A stretch of 64,000 nt of DNA, from contig NW_019775569.1 of assembly GCF_001039355.2 (NCBI RefSeq), positions 388,642-452,641 of the forward strand. Direction: 5' to 3'. Below are positions 47,737-60,160 of the stretch, one piece after another; positions within the stretch are counted from its first letter, which is position 1; each line of letters starts with the position of its first letter. The DNA is from Lingula anatina (lineage: Eukaryota; Brachiopoda; Lingulata; Lingulida; Lingulidae). The position numbers were made by a program, and so were the translations under genes. Below the pieces are notes generated by a model. That model searched no databases and was not told the DNA's origin. It worked only from the letters and a program-made list of their open reading frames with translations.

Positions 47737-49560
47737 AACTTAAATGAAAAATCATGTGAAATCGAGCAAAATCTAGAAAAACAACAAATGCAAGTAAACA
47801 TAGAAAAAGTGACCCAGTTTTGCGATGTTAACAGTGACTGACATCATGAGCAGTTTATATCAGCCTTACAAAACTTGACTGTTCTGGGTTTTTTTGCACC
47901 AAGCTTGTTATTCCACCCAAATTCTCAATCTAAAACATGTGTACAGCGTATATTACGTATACTGTTTATGTATAATACAGATAAGTTCACATTTTAAGGT
48001 AAATCGTTTTACTTATTAGCTTCAAATTTACAGGTCTCTTGGAAGTGACTTAAATACAGGTTGGGTTTGAAAACAAGTCTGATTGGATTTATTAAATTTT
48101 TAAAATTATTTTTGTAAGTTATGCATTTTTGAGAAATGTTCATTTTTCACATCTCCATTCACATCAACCTTCATTTTCAAGGTAGACTTTGAACTTCCAT
48201 CATCCTGGAAGCCTTTGTTAGTCACATTATTTGAATATCCATGATACTTTTATTATTTAAAAAGATGGTGATTATGCTATTAAGTGTTAAGTAATATTGC
48301 ATCAAAGTTGAAGGAAGCCCTATTTTGGGCAATGATGCCATAATGACCATAAAAGGATCACCATCTTACTTATGATTCTCAAACTTACAGCTTGATTGAT
48401 TTTTTGAAATTATTTACCGCAAATTATACCAACTGCAGATAACACATACAGTGGAAAGCCTGTTGACTTAGTGTCTTTATATTTAATTAGTGTCTTTATA
48501 TTAATTACTAACAGTAGTTAGTATCTACTAACAGTTTGGCATGTTTAAAAATCAGATTTTGTTTTTTTGTTTTTAAAGCATATGTATTATACTATATATG
48601 TATTGCAGGTAGCACATTAGGCAGAGAAAGATAAACCTTTTGTCTTCAAATATACAGGAGGGATTAAAATTATTTAATAACAGTTGAGCGTTAAATAAAC
48701 AGCCCATTTGAAATATTTTTCTCAAAGTTTTGCTGTTTTTTTGTGGAATCCTCCTGACACATTTAGTTTGTGATATGTGGACACATGGGCTGATCAGTAC
48801 ATTTATTGTCCCCTGGGTAATTACAGAGCTATTCAATCACTGGACATATTATTTAGCAAGTATGCATTAAGTGAGATAACATAAAAAACACACATTGCGA
48901 GTGACTTTGAACTCCCATACATTTAGCACTGTGCCAGATACATTTTCTGAAAGTCTACATTAGCAGTGTTACATAATTGAAAATTGATGATAATTATGAA
49001 TGTAAGTGTTTCATAGTATTGCATATATAAATTGACAAAAAAGTATTTTGTGTACTGTCAGCATCAACGCTATATATGAATAATAGTGCACTTTATTATC
49101 CTCAAACTCTGTGATTCATTTTATGTTTATACAGCTAAATAAAATGTTTGAATAGCGGCTTGGTGAAAATATCTTTTATGTATATAGCCATTGCCTTTGT
49201 TGTTGCTGTTGTCATTTTCAACGCGCACTTACACAGATAAGACAATAAGTGGAAAATTGTTTCACTGTCTTCAAACTTTCAGAACTGATGAATATTCATA
49301 AAATGTAGGTCAAGTTCAAAAATCAGCTTCATCGGACCATTTTTCAAAAAGTTGTGCTTTTTTTTCCTTGAAGACCTTTGCTAGTAACATATTCTGAATA
49401 TGGGGGTGATTATGCTGTAAACCATTATGTAATGTTGCAATAAAACGTAAGGAAGCCCTAATTTCAGCAATGCTGTTATAATGACTATATATTAAAGAAA
49501 AAGCATGTTACTTATGATTCTCAAACTTACTGAAAAGATTTGCTGATTAATCGATTGATG
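47737..49560 (-). repeat. Downstream of NPAT, then reversed R repeats
   Basis: About 300 bp of likely NPAT 3' UTR and flank with no clear polyadenylation signal, then R units from about 48040 in reverse orientation ('gcatcaaagttgaaggaagccctattttgg' at 48300, variants at about 49025 and 49435). Confidence 0.6.
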
Positions 49561-51050
49561 TTTTTTCCAAAAATTAAAGTTTTTTTTTTTATTTTTGCTA
49601 AATATCTTATAAACAAAAGAAATTATGAGAAAAGGTACTAATCATAGAAATCTGACCAAAAGTTATATGGATTGTGGAGATTTTGAATATGACATTCGAT
49701 TTGACCTTTGACCTATATTTCAAAACTAAAAACAACCTTGTTGGGGGTAATAAAACAATATCAGGGTATTTTCTTATCATGATATCTTAAGTCATTGTTA
49801 GACTGTTTAGTATATTTTTTTGTATATTTATGCACTATGAAACTGAAAGAGCAGTCATTATGGTGAAACAATCATGCGTTTTGGAAAAGTAATTGTTTTA
49901 AAATTGATATAAATTATAAGCACAGAATTCAACACACTTGTAAAAGAGATGGGATAATAGGGCCATAATATGAGACATAAAAGCTGTCGTTCTTACTAGT
50001 ATACCAAAGGATGCAGAAAGCAAGTTGATCCAGAGATGATAATAAAAAGGATTTTGCCCCTGTACGAGTGATCAAGAGAGTTCTACCACAAAACCATGGC
50101 CATTAAACCTGTTCTTAGTTTCAAACATCCACACAAAATGAAAGGAGGGGTTATATCATATTTGGGGAAAAGGCAGTGCGTAGGACATATTGTCCAATCA
50201 TAGAATAGATTGATCTCATCTGCATATATGTACGTATGGTTCTATGATGTGACCTTTAATTTTTCATCAAAAATTGGAGGCAGTTAACAGATATGTCAAT
50301 GGAAACCTGAACCACATGAAATACAGGAATATTCTGGCAATTGCCTGCCTCCCATTTACTAGAGGGCACTTGGGAACAAAATGATTTTGCAATATGACAG
50401 TGCTCCACACAGAGTACAAACAATAACGGATTGTTTAATGATGTAGCACAAATCAGAGCCAGCTGTAAGTGCAAAAGTTACCAAATACAGGAACATTTGG
50501 AGTGACTTTGCAACAAATGAGAACATACAGATATAAGCCCACCTTTCGTTGAAGTAAGAAACTGATTTCAGGCTTTAAAAATGGAAGGAGCAGATCGATG
50601 TGCATACATCAAACTATGAAGATTTTGTTCCGTCGACTGCCAAAGCTGCAGAGCAGTGCCTAGCTAAGGTACCTACAGTACAGATAGAGAAAGGTGAAAT
50701 TTTTTGGCTCAAGAATGGAAGCAGTGGGCAGAAGTGGAAGTGGATGTCTGGCCATTGCTTTGACCTGAGATATCGATGTCACTGATCAGTTTCCAAGTCA
50801 CACTATGCTGTGAATTGTTGTTAGTATTCTGCACCCTCCCTCCCACACAAAAAACACACACACACACACACACACTTTCTAGTTACATGTAGCTCTTCTA
50901 GGTCTATTATAGTGTAGATGTCATACAAAAACTGAACACTGAATGCTACAAAGTAGAAATAGAAAGTTTTCATTGGTGATAGATCTAGATATTTGTTTTA
51001 CCTGTTGCCTGTTTCGTCTGTTCACTCTTACTGACTTGGTCACAAATGAA
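49561..51050. other. Intergenic, nothing firmly identified
   Basis: Between NPAT and the Penelope-like remnant. A 61-codon plus frame at 50600-50785 has no motif. A CA tract is at 50854-50875. Confidence 0.45.
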
Positions 51051-52110
51051 TTACCTGTTCAGGTGAAGGTGAACAGGTAATAACCTCAGTCTTGATGATG
51101 ACTTGTAAGTCTCTCGCCCTTCCCCACATGAGAATGTCGTCACACATGGGACAGCTTGTGTGCTCCATCTCTGTTCATGGCGTGTTAATTTTTTTCTTCT
51201 TATCCAGATGGATTCCAAAACTTTGCACTTACTGTAATCATTTTCACTGATTAGCACTTTTACACTGTCCCATTTGGCACATGGTTGTTATCTGACATAT
51301 GATCTTTGATGGCAGATTTGTGTAAAACTCCTGTTTTTGGATCTGGTGTTGACTCCCTTGCTTAGATTTTACTTTACATATTTCTTGTGTTCTTCTTTCT
51401 AGTTTTCTTCCTGTATCTCCAACATATACTCTGTCACAGCTCCCACACCGGATTTCATATACTATTCCACACTTCTTGTTGTCTTCTATTTTATCTTTTA
51501 GGCGTATAAGAAAGTTTCTGAGTTTTGCATGTGGTTTGAATGACACTCTGATGTCTTCTTTCCTCGCTGCGTTCATGATTTTTTCTGAAATTCCTTTCAC
51601 ATATGGGATTGTAACTTGTCCTTTGGATTTTTCCACTTTTTGGTCTTTCTTATTTTTGGATAATATTATCTTTCTTCCTGATCTTTTTCATTCCCATTTG
51701 ATATTTCACCTTATTTATTGTCCATTTTGGGTAATTGCATTGTTGCAGTGCCTCTTTTGTTTTCCTCTTCCATTCTGTGCTCTGTCTCAGCCACTAATTC
51801 ATAACAGCGATCTAACAATGTCCTTACCACTGCCAATTTGTGTACTACTGGATGGTGGGATGTGAAATCCAAATATTGGTTGGTGTGAGTTGGTTTTCTG
51901 TACACTTTGGTTTTTATGGACCCGTCTGCTTTGACTATAATGTCTGTATCCAAGAATGCTATGTGGTTGTCCCTCATTTCTTCATTGGTGAGTTTTATGC
52001 TGTTGTAGGGGCCAGTGCCATTCATGTGTTGGTTCACTGCTGCTATAGTACCCTTCGGTATTATTGCCAGGATGTCATCCACATATCTGAGCCATAGGCG
52101 TGACTTTCAC
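51051..52110 (-). pseudogene. Penelope-like element: RT end and GIY-YIG endonuclease
   Basis: Minus-strand remnant. It starts at LRYVDDILAIIPKG (about 52094), the reverse-transcriptase catalytic block, continues with MRDNHIAFLDT and VYRKPTHTNQYL, and after a frame change near 51700 reads IPYVKGISEKI, then CGIVYEIRCGSCDRVYVGDTG, the GIY-YIG endonuclease start. RT followed by GIY-YIG is the Penelope-like layout. The upstream RT is missing beyond a C/G-run at about 52120. Frameshifts make it inactive. Confidence 0.82.
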
Positions 52111-52742
52111 CAAGGGGGAGGGGGGGGGGGACTGTGTCTGCTAACATGTGTTGCACTTTCTCATTGTACTCTTTCACGTCCATTATTATCGTTTTCCATC
52201 CTTTGTCCACTAGTAGTTGTGACCAAGTTTGTCAGAGTGAACTGACGAAACAGTCAACAGGTAAATCAAATATCTGGATCCATCATAAATGAAAACTTTC
52301 TGACTATCAAAACTGAGATCCAACTATTTTCACATTACAAAGTAGAAATTCAGAAGAAAAGTTCCTGTAGAGATATGTAATACATAATGATTAGAAATGT
52401 TGTTAAATACCTATATTTTCTGGAATGTAACAGTTTATTGTAATGGTGGAATCCTAAACAAACAAATATAAACGAATTGTATTAAAATCAATTTGAACAA
52501 TTTTCTTTAATTTCACATCTTATAAAGGTGCATCACTTACATCAACTTCAGATCACAGTAAAAATTCTTTGAAAAAAATGTGTTTAAATACAAAAATATA
52601 ATAATATTATTCATTATAATTATTCATCGTGGATCTTAAAGGGGGCTCAATATGTCATCAAGCCCTACATTTCACAAAATAGCTTTTGTATTACTTGTGC
52701 AAACAAAATAAAAATAAAAAAAATTTAAGCAAAAACTCCCTT
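52111..52742. other. Intergenic, nothing identified
   Basis: A G-run at 52120-52131 borders the Penelope-like remnant; the rest is AT-rich and non-coding. Confidence 0.5.
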
Positions 52743-53019
52743 TTATAATATATGTCTCTCATATTGGAAAATTGTTACTTTTTTGAATCTCCATGTTATG
52801 TGTACTAAGGTACTGTTGTCATCAGTTTCCAAAAATTCCTCATTGCCGTGATTAAATAGGTGGTGTTGATAGCTGATCAAGTGAGGTAGATCTGTTTTAA
52901 ATCCACATTTAAGATATCGACCCATGAACACAACTGCATGCAACATCATCAACTTTGAAGATTCACCTCCGATGTATTTTTGATGTGACAGCATTGTCTC
53001 ATAATACATTCTGTATTTT
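52743..53019 (-). CDS. Unassigned terminal coding exon
   Basis: A minus-strand frame opens right after a good acceptor (ttattggtttag, before 53019) and runs 91 codons to TAA at 52745-52743. The protein begins KYRMYYETMLSHQKYIGG, continues with a hydrophobic MMLHAVVFMGRYLKCGF and ends THWRF-like then FQYERHIL. I do not recognise it. Composition looks like ordinary host coding sequence, not transposon. It is only 218 bp beyond the MFSD9 stop on the same strand, so its upstream exons would have to lie within or beyond MFSD9. It may be an alternative MFSD9 end, a separate gene or a pseudogene fragment. Confidence 0.4.
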
Positions 53020-53237
53020 CTAAACCAATAAAGAAATAAATCCTAATTTGTCAAAGTCCCTCAAAACTTGCAGGTCTTTTAAATCATAAATTTATTTGAG
53101 GTAGATTTCTTTTCATTGTTTCAAACACATACATGTATTCCCCCCATGCATAAACAGCAATGACAGTTCAATACGTTAGGGTAACCATATACCGTATTGT
53201 TCAAAGTATCTTAAAAATCATGAAATATTATGACATT

Positions 53238-56200
53238 TTACTTGATTTTTTCATTTACTTCTACTTGCTTTTTCCTTGACAAAATAACCATAAGTATAAA
53301 AACTATAAAACTGCATGCTGCTGATATAACATTTGGTGCTACAACTGAGATTTCAGAGGAGAGGCTGGCTAAAGTGGGAGATATTATTCTTCCCATGGCT
53401 GTAAAACTCTGCCCTAAACCAAGCAGTACCCCAGAATCATGCCGATGACCTTTCTGTATGGTGAGACTTGTTACACAAATTCTTGAAATGGCTGTGCTGA
53501 ATGCCAATGGAGTTACAATGATCAGCAGCCAAAATAAATCTGGGACAAAAACAGTGCTGGTAAATGATATAAACATCATGAAAGTTGAGTGAAGTAACAA
53601 TTTTCTGTCATCTTTATACCAATCTGCTATGTTTCCTATAACAAAACCAGTACAAGCACTTGCTATTGCACTGTAGGACATCATATATCCAACAGTGCTT
53701 GGGGAAGCACTAAACCTGGCTTTCAAGAAGAGAGCATAGTGGTTTTTGTAAAGCAACGTCCCAATACCTAATGTCAATCTTATCAAGAAAATGTCCCATA
53801 GATTCCTCCAGTCAATATATTTAAATGAATATAGAAGCTTAGATGGACTGAAGGCTACCCTTCTTACTTTAGGTTGCAATTCAAGTGATTTTGTGGTCTC
53901 TTCATTATTATTATCCAGTTTACTTTGTGTTGCTGTGACCTCTAGACTTGCCACTGACTTGAGCTTTGAGTTGACTTCAGGAACACAAAACCATAGCATT
54001 CCTATAACAAATCAAAATCTAAATTCAGATCATACTCTGACATCATCACACTAAACAAGACAAAATTGATAAGTTGGTTAAAGGAGCACAACTAACTGAC
54101 CAAGTTTTTTATAATAATGCATTGGGCATTGGTTTCACATTGAAGAGAAATGTACAACTGATCCGAGATAAAACCTTATTCTCTAAAACCACCCAAAGTG
54201 CAGACAGCCCCCCCTGTATACTAATTAATTAATAGCAGCTGCCCATTAACCAACTTAAACATTTTATCTGGCCTAAAACAGAAAAAAAGTAAATGTGAAT
54301 GCAAATGTAAACCTCATATATGACACTTTCTAAAACACTAAAGAAAATGAAAAATTTCACATTTAGCCAACTGTTTACTGTTATGAAAAATGGACATTGG
54401 TTAAAAGAAGTTGAATGTATACACTGTACATGAACATTGTCTCTAATACACAAGAAGTCAGAATTCTAACCCTGCAATGTTCTTTCCTAGAAACTTTAAC
54501 AGAAATGCATCCCTCATACTGGTAGCTAGAGGGGTAAATCTAGTTTGGTTGTTACTTTTAGCACACTGAGCATTTATCAAAATGGCTGCCAATTGCGAGG
54601 AAAAATAGAAAAACAGTCAATTGATAAACTTTTTTTAGCTCTAGTACATGTAAATGCTAAACCTAACAGAAGAGCAAAGTAAGATTAGTAAATACGTGCT
54701 GTAAGAGAATTTATTGCTGTAGTTGAGAGAGTAGAGGAGTTCAAACTCCAAAGAATCCATATGAACATTAACTTATTACTTAATGACAACATCCAGAAGA
54801 ACACAAGGAAAGCAAGCCAAATACTATACATTTTAAGGTCACTTAGAACTTATACAGACAATTAGACCATTTTTATAAACCTTTTATTCTATGTAACATA
54901 TTGATGGCCATTTTAGCTTTTTAAAAGTTCCCAATTAATATCCCAAAAGTAGCAACTGCCAAGAAAATTCCAGCTTATTTGATTTTTCTAGCTCAAATAA
55001 ATGCAATTCCTTTTTTGAGTGTATAGGAAATAACAGATCAAGGTTTGACCATGTGGTCCACAAGAGTAGCAATTTTACTACTGAGGTTAATTAATGTCAA
55101 AAAGTCTATCCTAATACATGTGCATTATGATCATAGCTAAGAAAATGTCACAATGAACAGAAATATTCAAGGTGGAGGTTGTTTTAATTAGACTTATTAT
55201 ATCAGATATGGTCTGATCTTTTTCACTTCCTGTTGTATGTTTTGGTGGCCATTTTGACTTTTTCATAAAAGTACATGCTCAGATGCAATAACTAATCCTA
55301 CCATACATGTTCTTCTAACGAGATTAATGTTCTGCAAAACATCAAATAAAAGTATGTACATCTGTCAACGTATATGGCTGTTTTTCTGTTTTTCCTCACA
55401 AATAGGCATGCAGCCACATGTTGAAAAATGCTCAATGTCTTGGAAGAAGCAACCAAGCTAACAGATAAAAGTTTAAAGGAAAGAACATTGCAGAGTTCGG
55501 CTGCTAAGCCTATGGGAGTAGCAACTCAACATGTACTTGTGTGCACGAATGAAAGATTATTTGACACATTCTTTTACCTGCATTTAAAAGAAAGATCCCT
55601 CCAGCTAGCATAGCTGCTAACTGAAACCCACCAGGAAGTTCTGCTATGTGACCTCCTACAGGGGGACCCAGAATAAAACCAATAGAGCACACTGCATTAA
55701 ATCTGCCAAATGTTGCTGACTGGTGATCTTTAGGGACAATGTCAGTTATGTAGGCTTTGGTAATGGTACGACTGTGCTTGAAGATACCTGGATAAAAAGC
55801 AGCATGTATACCTGTAAGAATTCCTCTAATTTTTTCACAAAATTGAAAGGCACTGTAATGGTAGCCTTGAGGTCAGCTAAGTGATGACATTCCAAACAAA
55901 GATTCTTGCTGGACCCCAATATCTTTTGGTCAGACAGTAGCAATTATTTTGCTTGGGTGCAAATACTTTTGTCTTTGTGCAGCTGGCTACTCCACATAGT
56001 GCCTATAGGTGCTAAATGCTCATTACATAATTGTTCTTCACTTATCTATAGGGCAAACAAGCTGCATGGCTAGGAGTAAGCACAGCTGTAAATTTGACCA
56101 GTTCATCAACCTAATGAATCTGAGCAACATATACAATGTATTTTTCTTTTGAAAGCACATGTTTTTTCTTTTGTCAGATGCATTGGAGTCATCGGTAGTA

Positions 56201-57325
56201 ATCTGCCATTTTGTTCCTCAAAATGCTTGAATGAACTTTGAGCAGGTGTAATCATTTCCATGCCGCTGTTAGACTTAACTGTTGGAAAAATAATCAAGCA
56301 CAAGCTTGTATAGTTGGTTACGTTCTTATAGTACACTATGTGACATGGGGGACCCATCTGTAAAAAAGCGACTTGCGATATACTTGTGTAACCAGTGATG
56401 AATTTTCATCCATGTGCACTATAAGGGTGCTTTCTCAGAGATTTAGATCGATCTAAAGATTAAGTTTTAGATCGACCTAACTCCCTGGGGGTTCAGGCTA
56501 AATTGCAGTCAGCCGAGCGGACACCATAGTTAATTACCCCCTGACAGCTTTTAGTAGGTGGGACAGACACTTAAGCCGGCCAAGCTGACAGTAATCTAGT
56601 GAGACTCCCCACAGGGATAGATCGATCTAAAAATCTATGGAAATGGGGTGTAAGACTGGGTACCATCTGGATTGACCTATTTCCCTGGGGGTTCACGCTA
56701 AATTGATATCAGCTCAAGAGGCTTAAATGTCTGTCACGCCTACCGAATCAGCTAGGGGTAAAGATAATTACCCCCTCACAGTTTTACTAGGCGTGACAGA
56801 CGTTTAAGCTGGTTAGTTTGATAGCAATTTAGTTAGACTCCCCAGGGAGATAGATTGATCCAAATATCTGTGGGAATGGTCCCTTAAGCTAGGTTGTCAT
56901 TGAAGGATGCTAACCATATCAAGTTCAAGTGGTTATTCTACAAAATATTAATACTGACAATAACATGTGTTATATAAGGGAAAAGCATTGGTCTGAAAAC
57001 CTGAAGTATAGATACTAACTTGACATAAGCAGTTTTCAAATAATATACTAATTGAAAAACCTAACAAACCTAGCTGTTGTTGACCTTTAAGCAAAATGGA
57101 CCAGGTGCAATATTTTTGTCACCACCCTGTAGACCTTCAAGCAAAATGGTGCAATAAAAAAGTGTGTCACCCTGGTGCAGTACAGATGTACCTACCTATT
57201 GGAATTCTCGCCAGAAATACAAATACCAGTGAGTAAGAAAATCCTAATAAGAAGTATCCAAAAGCTGAGAGAATGAGACACAGAATCAGTGCATGTCTGT
57301 GACCTGAAACATCACTCCACTTGCC
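53238..57325 (-). CDS. MFSD9: MFSD9, major facilitator superfamily membrane protein (5' end missing)
   Basis: Polytopic membrane protein of the MFS; substrate not established. Three exons with GT-AG borders and matching phases: 57325-57196, 55787-55578 and 54001-53238 (stop at 53240-53238). Exon 1 here gives GKWSDVSGHRHALIL, the MFS loop 2-3 signature region, then a transmembrane segment and FLARIPIG. The second gives IFKHSRTITKAYITDIVP and IGFILGPPVGGHIAELPGGF, closely matching vertebrate MFSD9. The third encodes a variable loop, LWDIFLIRL, five or so hydrophobic segments, and GLGQSFTAMGRIISPTL. The first part of the protein (roughly 70 residues, first two membrane helices) was not found up to the window end and may lie beyond it. 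Confidence 0.88.
54002..55577. other. MFSD9 intron, nothing identified
   Basis: Non-coding intron of 1.6 kb with no recognised repeat boundary or gene. Confidence 0.5.
55788..56415. other. MFSD9 intron, left part
   Basis: No feature recognised before the fold-back hairpins at 56416. Confidence 0.5.
56416..56885. mobile_element. Two tandem fold-back (hairpin) elements
   Basis: Two related units of about 220 bp, each a long imperfect palindrome. In unit 2 (about 56672-56875) the left arm ('ccctgggggttcacgctaaatt', 'cttaaatgtctgtcacgccta') pairs with the right arm ('taggcgtgacagacgtttaag', 'aatttagttagactccccaggg'). Unit 1 (about 56440-56640) has the same outer parts but has lost some of its left arm. 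A 16-bp perfect palindrome TTTAGATCGATCTAAA is at 56442-56457. Non-coding; lies in an MFSD9 intron. Confidence 0.8.
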
Positions 57326-59000
57326 CTGAAAAGGACAAAAATTAAAAGGTAAACAGCATGCACATTAAAAGGTTACACAGAAAAATCAATATTGAAGTTA
57401 ATTCAAATTATGAAAGACATGGAATGGTGAAAAAATTTTTAAATGCTGATTTTTTAGAAAATATCATGCCAAAACTGGTATTTTCTAAAACTTGAGAGCA
57501 AATGTGCAGATTAAATCTAAAAGAGATGTGCTAGTAAAGACTGATGCTTTTAAGGAAAAATATATGATATTTTCTGCAAATTTTAATAATTATCACTCAC
57601 AGTTAGCCAATTAAGATGTGTACAAAACTTTATCTCATTATTAGGACAAGCTTTGAACCCAGGTCATTTATATGCCCTAAAACTATTATCTATATGACCA
57701 TGTTTCCCTACGTGTAATCTTCACTGAATCTGTGTTTTTATGTGCAGACACAGATATCCTCAGATTCAATTCACTGTCGCTGCAGCTGTGCACTTTCAGT
57801 GATAACATGATAAGAGGAAAAATGTTTTACCTTTTGTCTTCAAACTTACAGAACTGATCAATATTCACAAAATACAGGCCAAGTACAAAAATCAGCATGA
57901 GCGGGCCATTTTTTTCAGAAGTTGTTTTTTTTCTTTGCTTGTTTTAATATCTACATATATATGATATACTGAAAACACATTTTAGGGAAAATCTATAGGC
58001 CCATTGTCAGGAAACTCACAGGAGTGATCAATCTTACTGAAATACAGGTGAACTACAAAAATCAGCTTGATCAGACTATTTCTCCAAAAGTAATGCTGTT
58101 TTTTCACTTTCTTTCTGCATATTTTATCCAACCATTATACAGATAACATGAAAACCATGTCACATTTTGCTTTAAAACTTGCAGGATTGATTCATAGGAC
58201 TAATATACAGATCAGGTTCGAAATTCTTTGCATATAAATGTTTTTTCTTCAGATTCAATTCTTAGGCATGTTAACACCCTCATTACTGAACTAATTAGAT
58301 ATGTAAAAGTGTTCTTTTGACATTTTCTGAATCTTAACAAAATTGTTAGTTGATTATATAAAAATGATGATAACGGTTGTTGTGTATTGTGTAATAAACT
58401 GTCAAAATGGAAATGAACTCATACCAGTCACTATGTTTAGAATCTCAGAATGGAGCAAATTGGACATTTAAAATTGTTCAGTTGATATTTTTCCCATCTC
58501 AACAGTTTTGTTAATCAATCATATAAAATGAAAGTAAATGGGGTATTTTGTATTATGTAAGAAAGTGTTGAAAATGGTAATAAACTCATTTCAGTAGTTA
58601 TCTCTTCTTTACATTTTGCCATTTTTAAGGTGTGATTGTTCCATGAGCCTGAAAATCTTTGCTAGTCACATTTTCTAAATGTCCATGTTACCTGCAGTAC
58701 ATATAATTAAAGATTGGTGGTGATTATATGCTGTTCAGCATTATGTAATATTCCATCAAAATTGACAAAAACCTACTTTGTGTACTGCCACCACAAATGT
58801 GTTACTTATAATTTTGTTTCTTAGGATTGACACACAGCTCAAATTGGAAAATAAGCTTGATTGGATTGCCATATTTTCTTGAATTTATCCAATTTTTTTT
58901 CTTTTTTTTTTTTTTTGTGAAATTTTCATTTTTCTCATTCTGACATTTCCAAAGTGTGAACTTGAACTCAGTGATATAAGTTTCAATATCAAAGTTATAC
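57326..59000 (-). repeat. Reversed R repeats upstream of MFSD9 exons
   Basis: From about 57740, R blocks follow in reverse order and orientation: 'gtgcactttcagtgataacatgat', 'ttgtcttcaaacttacagaactgatcaatattcac', 'aaatcagcatga-cgggccattttt', repeated with variation. The phrase 'ccatcaaaattgacaaaaacctactttgtgtactg' is at about 58752. No MFSD9 exon recognised. Confidence 0.65.
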
Positions 59001-59738
59001 AATATAGTACTCATTTTACATTTGTTATTATTGAAGATTAAAAAATAACTTTAAATTATTTTGATCTTTATCACACTATAAGCTTTCTTTTTAAAAGGTC
59101 AGTTTTTTCAGGGCATTACAAATGGTCTGGTTTCATATGAAACTGTCGGTAAAAATGCAGAAATATAAGTTTATATTACATGTGCTAATTTTGCCCAACA
59201 AAATCTTTTTCTCATATGCATTGCATCATTGCCCTTTTAATACATATAATGAGCAAAACTTATCTTCCAATATTTTTCACGAGACACCATAAAGTGACTT
59301 AATGACAACAATTAGCTGACAGTATTTACTAGCAGGCTTTGTCAATTTCGTCATTTTATTAATTTGAAAAAACATGTTCTTGCATATAAAGCTACATTTG
59401 ATTTCTGTGCTTTATCTTTGATATCTGTTCATATATTGATATCTTGCTCTCTTTTTGTAAGGTGTAAATGTTATCATAAAACCAGCCCATGCAGTTCAAT
59501 GTGTTGAAACAGAACCATTATATTTATTATATTGTAGAACTTTGATCAATTTCAATATTTATATACTTACTAAGACAGGGCCAGAGATAAACTGCAGTGA
59601 ACCATATAAGGAGCCTGTAAATAATAAGTATGATGTACTTTGGGCAGAACATTTTACAAAGTTCTCACTAACTACGTATACTGTACATGTAATACTTGTT
59701 CTACACATGAATTGTAGTTTTAACTTGAATCCACAGCT

Positions 59739-59776
<38 letters not shown>

Positions 59777-60160
59777 CACACACACTTTCTTAAAGTGTTA
59801 CAGATATTTTCATTTTGTCAATATATGTGATCTTGCATGGTGCATGAAATATTTACATTATTTATAAGATCTCATTTATACATTCACTATGGATTTGCAT
59901 AATAATAAATACAGTTACTACATAGTACATTAATCACATGCATTATTATATGCTCTGCAATGAACATATGGTATAAGTTATCGGGCTTGAACAGAGGGTT
60001 CAAAGGTTCAGAGACTCATTGAAACAAATGTTTATTTTGTCCATGGCCCAGGGAATAGAAGTCCTTGAGGCTGTCACTGTTCTTAGTAGACTTGGGAATG
60101 AGTTCTATTTGTTTATTAGGGTATTTTATTTCTTAAAAAGGATGTTTGCATAAAGCCATA
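59001..60160. other. Unassigned sequence with a CA tract
   Basis: No gene or clear repeat, apart from the CA microsatellite at 59742-59772. Confidence 0.5.

Noticed and set aside
50600-50785. 61-codon plus frame, intergenic
   Set aside because: Short, no motif, no splice partners.
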